Source: Palsa-147 sp963771905 | GTDB taxonomy: Bacteria; Acidobacteriota; Terriglobia; Acidiferrales; UBA7541 | Assembly: GCA_963771905.1 (NCBI GenBank) | Contig: CAVYVI010000015.1 | Coordinates: 282,470-346,469 of the forward strand | Reading direction: 5' to 3' | Length of the DNA stretch: 64,000 nucleotides | Shown here: positions 60,947 to 64,000 of the stretch, piece by piece | Position numbering within the stretch: the first letter of the stretch is position 1 | Layout of the letters: the number at the start of each line of letters is the position of its first letter | The notes under the pieces: generated by a model | What the model saw: only the letters and a program-made list of their open reading frames with translations | The model's database searches: none | Told to the model about the DNA's origin: nothing | Made by a program: the position numbers and the translations under genes

Positions 60947-62920
60947 TCAAGGCATCGTCACGACCGGCAATTCGACGAAGCTGTTTTGATCCGGCGCGTG
61001 ATAGATGCGCTGGATGGCTCTGCGGAAATCCGCCGGCTTGGCCCAGAAAATATTGGGAACGAAAGATTGTGGGTTACGGTCATAGAGTGGGAACCAGCTT
61101 GATTGGATTTGCACCATGATGCGGTGACCGGGCAGAAAAACGTGATTTGCCGTGGGCATGGTGAAGCGGTAAAGGAGCGGCTTGTCCGCTGCGATTGCCT
61201 TCGGCGTTTCGAAGCTTTCGCGATAGCGGCCTCGGAATATATCGGCCGAGATCATCAGTTGATAGCCGCCCATGGCGGCCTGACCGGCCACTTCGTCGGG
61301 ATAGACGTCGATCACCTTAACGACCCAATCGGAATCCGTGCCGCTGGTCGAGGCAATCAGATTGGCGATCGGTTGGCCGCTGATTTTGACCGGGGCGGTC
61401 AAGACGTCGGATTCGTAGGCCAGGACGTCGGGGCGTCCGGACGCTTCGCGCTGGTCGTCCACGAGCCAAAGAGACCATGTCATGCCGTCGCCATAGCCCA
61501 TGGGTTGAATGGGACGCGCGCGGTAAGGCACGGGCTTGGCGGGATCGGAGACGTACTCATCGAACGTGGCGTCGCCGGGTTTCGGCGCCGTAAAGCTGGT
61601 CTTCAGGCCGGCCGCAAGATAGAGCGGAGTTGGCTGAATTTTGCAGCCGCTGTCGCAGCCAGCGGGCCAGGATTGGAGATGGCGCCAAGTGTTCGTGCCG
61701 GTCTCGAATGCGGTTACGGGAGACACACCGGACTTGGGCGCGTCATCCTTGAGATAGTGATCGAGGAACGGACGGAGAATTTCCCGGCGGAATTGGAGGC
61801 CGGTGTCGGCGTTGAATCGTACGGGGCCGAGCGAGCTGGCGTCTTCGATTTCCTGGCCATGGTGCCAGGGGCCGATGACGAGGAACACCTTGTCGTTATC
61901 GGTGTCCTTCGGCTTGATAGCTTTGTAAACGGCGATAGCACCGTAGATGTCTTCTTGGTCCCAGAGGCTGTCCACTAGCATCACTGGAACTTTGAGTGGC
62001 TGGTCCGCAAGGATGCGATCCACGGCCTGGTCGCGCCAGAAGGCATCGTAACTCGGATGCTCGAGGACTTTGCGCCAGAAGCCCACCTGCTCGAGACCGT
62101 GGAGCCGCCCGAGTTCTCCGGCTGAGACTGCTTCCAAGTAAGTGTCGTAATCGTCGAAGTGACTCGTCCACCATTTGGCCCGATTGTCGCGCGTTGCTTC
62201 CTGTTCATAGATGTAGCCCATATTTTGCTGGCGGAACGCGCCGTTGTGAAACCAGTCGTCGCCCATCCAGCCGTCGACCATTGGGTTCATCGGAACGGAC
62301 ACTTTCAGGGCGGGGTGAGGATTGACGAGCGCCATCAGAGGTAGGAATCCATCGTAGGAAATGCCGAGGATCCCGACTTTGCCGTTGGTCTCAGGAATAT
62401 TTTTTACAAGCCAATCGATGGTGTCGTAGGTGTCCGTGGCGTGATCGACCGGCGTGGGATTCTGAGGGCCGTGCAGGGGGCGATTCATGACGTAATCGCC
62501 TTCGGAGCCGTACTTGCCGCGGACGTCTTGAACGACGCGGATGTAGCCGCCTTCCACGATCACGTCCGTGGCGTTGTCGTAGCCGTTTAGGATGGGGCCG
62601 AGATGGGAACTCTGGGCGTGGGAAGTGAGTGCGTTGGCATCGTAGGGCGTGCGGGTGAGGAGGATGGGAGCGTTCTTGGCGCCTTTGGGGACGAGGATTA
62701 CCGTGTGCAGCTTCACACCATCGCGCATCGCGATCATGACTTCACGCCGGATATAGTCGAAGCTATCCGTAACCGGAACGATTTTTTCTGGCGTTTCACT
62801 CGCATAGCCGGGGTATTTTGGCGGCGGAGCGTTTTGCGCCCGTGATGGCTGAGCGCAGAGCAGAGTTCCCAGCACAGCAGCGAGGAAAGTTGACGCACCA
62901 AAACGCTTAATTGAAATCAT
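60947..62920 (-). CDS. Exported S15/CocE-type hydrolase, alpha-amino-acid ester hydrolase-like
   Basis: A 657-residue serine hydrolase. Signal peptide (about 1-28, ending SRAQN), an alpha/beta-hydrolase domain (about 45-330) with the nucleophile motif GISYDG, a lid carrying PMNPMVDGWMGDDWFHNGAF (as in alpha-amino-acid ester hydrolases), and a C-terminal jelly roll (about 450-657) typical of X-Pro dipeptidyl peptidase/CocE enzymes. Such enzymes split esters or beta-lactams of amino acids with a free amino group. The start at 62920 (AGAGGG upstream) gives a signal peptide; the longer frame does not. Substrate is inferred. Confidence 0.9.
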   Translation of the reverse strand: MISIKRFGASTFLAAVLGTLLCAQPSRAQNAPPPKYPGYASETPEKIVPVTDSFDYIRREVMIAMRDGVKLHTVILVPKGAKNAPILLTRTPYDANALTSHAQSSHLGPILNGYDNATDVIVEGGYIRVVQDVRGKYGSEGDYVMNRPLHGPQNPTPVDHATDTYDTIDWLVKNIPETNGKVGILGISYDGFLPLMALVNPHPALKVSVPMNPMVDGWMGDDWFHNGAFRQQNMGYIYEQEATRDNRAKWWTSHFDDYDTYLEAVSAGELGRLHGLEQVGFWRKVLEHPSYDAFWRDQAVDRILADQPLKVPVMLVDSLWDQEDIYGAIAVYKAIKPKDTDNDKVFLVIGPWHHGQEIEDASSLGPVRFNADTGLQFRREILRPFLDHYLKDDAPKSGVSPVTAFETGTNTWRHLQSWPAGCDSGCKIQPTPLYLAAGLKTSFTAPKPGDATFDEYVSDPAKPVPYRARPIQPMGYGDGMTWSLWLVDDQREASGRPDVLAYESDVLTAPVKISGQPIANLIASTSGTDSDWVVKVIDVYPDEVAGQAAMGGYQLMISADIFRGRYRESFETPKAIAADKPLLYRFTMPTANHVFLPGHRIMVQIQSSWFPLYDRNPQSFVPNIFWAKPADFRRAIQRIYHAPDQNSFVELPVVTMP

Positions 62921-63032
62921 CTGGCCCTCTTGAGTGTGAAAATCGTCAGGTGCAATCGTGTGGGTTTCAAAGCGGCGGCCCGGTGGGCAGCGCACTCGTC
63001 TGCGGGATCGCCGGGATGCGTATATTCTAGTC

Positions 63033-63422
63033 TCATCGAGCTGCGCGATTATATCCGCCCGAACGTCCAAATTCACCTACGGAGCGTGAATCGTACGCTT
63101 CTCCCGCCGTCGACACAACGAATTCGCCACCAGAGCACGCTCTAGCAAGATTCCGGGGCTCGAGCGGCATGGCATTGGTCGCCGCCAAGCCGTTATAGCA
63201 CACGACTTGAGCGTCACAAGCAGAAGCCAGCTCGGAGAAGTTCTTTTGCAGGTTTTGCATGAGCTTCAGGTCAGCATCAACTGCGTCCACAAGCTCAGCT
63301 ACTGCGATGAGTTTGTATCCTGCGTCCAACGCTTGCTTTACTTCTGAGATGGGAATAACGCCCAACGTTCCGTCAGAGCCTTTCAGAAATGCGAGGACTT
63401 CACCTGTCGCCAAGGCGAACAA
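63033..63422 (-). CDS. Hypothetical protein
   Basis: A 129-residue open frame from TTG at 63422. The first 80 residues look like a real fold (IPISEVKQALDAGYKLIAVA), with a Val/Leu/Asp-rich helix and an ACDAQVVCYN strand; the end is glycine- and arginine-rich and may be outside the true gene. No ribosome binding site is clear and no family is recognised. Confidence 0.35.
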   Translation of the reverse strand: MFALATGEVLAFLKGSDGTLGVIPISEVKQALDAGYKLIAVAELVDAVDADLKLMQNLQKNFSELASACDAQVVCYNGLAATNAMPLEPRNLARACSGGEFVVSTAGEAYDSRSVGEFGRSGGYNRAAR

Positions 63423-63884
63423 GACTGCGTTGTTTCGTGGAGCAGATTGCTCTACATGAACGCGCGGAGCCTGCTATGGCGCTGGCAGAACGCTATGCTG
63501 TAACGAATTTTGTTCGGGCTGAGGCGCGGAATATTGCGCTTCTGCCAATCAAGCTAACAGCATCTCTACTACGACACCGGCGGTTCTAATTGAGTCCTCC
63601 GGTTGCCGTTATTCTCATCTCGCCAGTCTCCCGAGCAATCCCTAGCTTGCGTTCCTGGCAGGATCGTGGATAAATTCGGCAACTTCGCTCGAAAATGAAT
63701 TGATGGATGCGAGCTGCGCGTGCCGATGAAGGTTCGCCAGCTTCGTTTGGGGCACAGTGATCCGCGATTGACCATGATCCTTACACTCACGTGGCAAGCG
63801 CAGACGACGAGCGAATCGTTGGACAGCTGGGTCAGATTTTGGACGTAGTTGGGCAAGAACAAGGAAATGAACACGCAAAAGAAA
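63423..63884. other. Intergenic region before the tRNA terminator
   Basis: About 460 bases with several short overlapping open frames and no family match. Nothing else identifiable. Confidence 0.5.
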
Positions 63885-63910
63885 AAGGGCCTACCGTTCG
63901 GCAGGCCCTT
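63885..63910 (-). terminator. Rho-independent terminator of the tRNA gene
   Basis: Read on the minus strand: stem AAGGGCCT with AGGCCCTT, two inner C-G pairs and a 4-base loop, directly followed by a T-rich tract (TTTTTCTTTT). It lies about 20 bases beyond the tRNA 3' end. Confidence 0.85.
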
Positions 63911-63930
63911 CTCAAACGAATAAGAGGGCA

Positions 63931-64000
<70 letters not shown>

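Overview
The window looks like chromosomal DNA from an acidobacterium (Acidobacteriota, probably a soil lineage). The evidence is a set of family types typical of that phylum: three Oar-like TonB-dependent receptors with an N-terminal carboxypeptidase-regulatory-like domain, an acidobacterial duplicated orphan permease (ADOP), a VWFA-related acidobacterial protein, and a duplicated Ser/Thr kinase-TPR protein. I see no rRNA, insertion sequence, prophage or CRISPR array.

Layout. 0.3-3.1 kb: a TonB receptor followed by a CusF-like copper-binding lipoprotein. 3.1-8.2 kb (minus strand): a tight operon larC-metG-tatD-polyprenyl synthase, with a good sigma70-type promoter that diverges from an equally good promoter for argS (8.4-10.4 kb). 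10.5-12.5 kb: pepA and smpB. 12.7-16 kb: a secretin lipoprotein with TPR and cohesin-like regions plus two pseudopilins. 16.4-20 kb: a large TonB receptor. 20-22.2 kb: a GNAT acetyltransferase, an aminotransferase and a small protein. 22.3-28.6 kb: a tandem duplication of a kinase-TPR gene; the distal copy carries two frameshifts. 28.6-29.6 kb: a gene-free stretch rich in repeats. 29.6-31.5 kb: a BNR-repeat protein, a MoaD/ThiS-like protein and a DoxX-like membrane protein.

31.6-40.7 kb is a cell-envelope region. It holds a Crp/Fnr regulator, an LPxTA-type surface protein with a VWA protein and a sortase (an apparent sortase cassette in a diderm), small membrane proteins of stress-associated families (Thivi_2564, DUF3309, lmo0937 types), a Lys/Glu/Pro/Ala-rich repeat protein, a zinc phospholipase C-like protein and a SYLF lipid-binding protein. 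Three promoters in this region share a 20-base element, an exact 19-base spacer and a CTA(C/G) -10-like box. They therefore look like one regulon driven by an alternative (ECF-like) sigma factor. This is the most interesting signal in the window.

40.8-45.1 kb: a GT4 glycosyltransferase fused to a toroid domain with a GH130-type phosphorylase, a urease alpha-subunit relic and a yeast-type cytosine deaminase. 45.2-49.1 kb: a TonB receptor with one frameshift. 49.3-53.9 kb: an APC permease, an ArsR regulator with a clear promoter-operator, and the ADOP permease. 54.6-60.4 kb: a tripartite RND efflux operon whose outer-membrane gene has a one-base deletion in a G run. 60.9-62.9 kb: an alpha-amino-acid ester hydrolase-like enzyme. 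The window ends inside an initiator tRNA-Met gene on the minus strand, with its terminator.

The four frameshifts are all consistent with single-base indels and at least two lie in short homopolymers, so some may be sequence errors rather than real pseudogenes. All family names come from reading the translated sequence; no database search was run.
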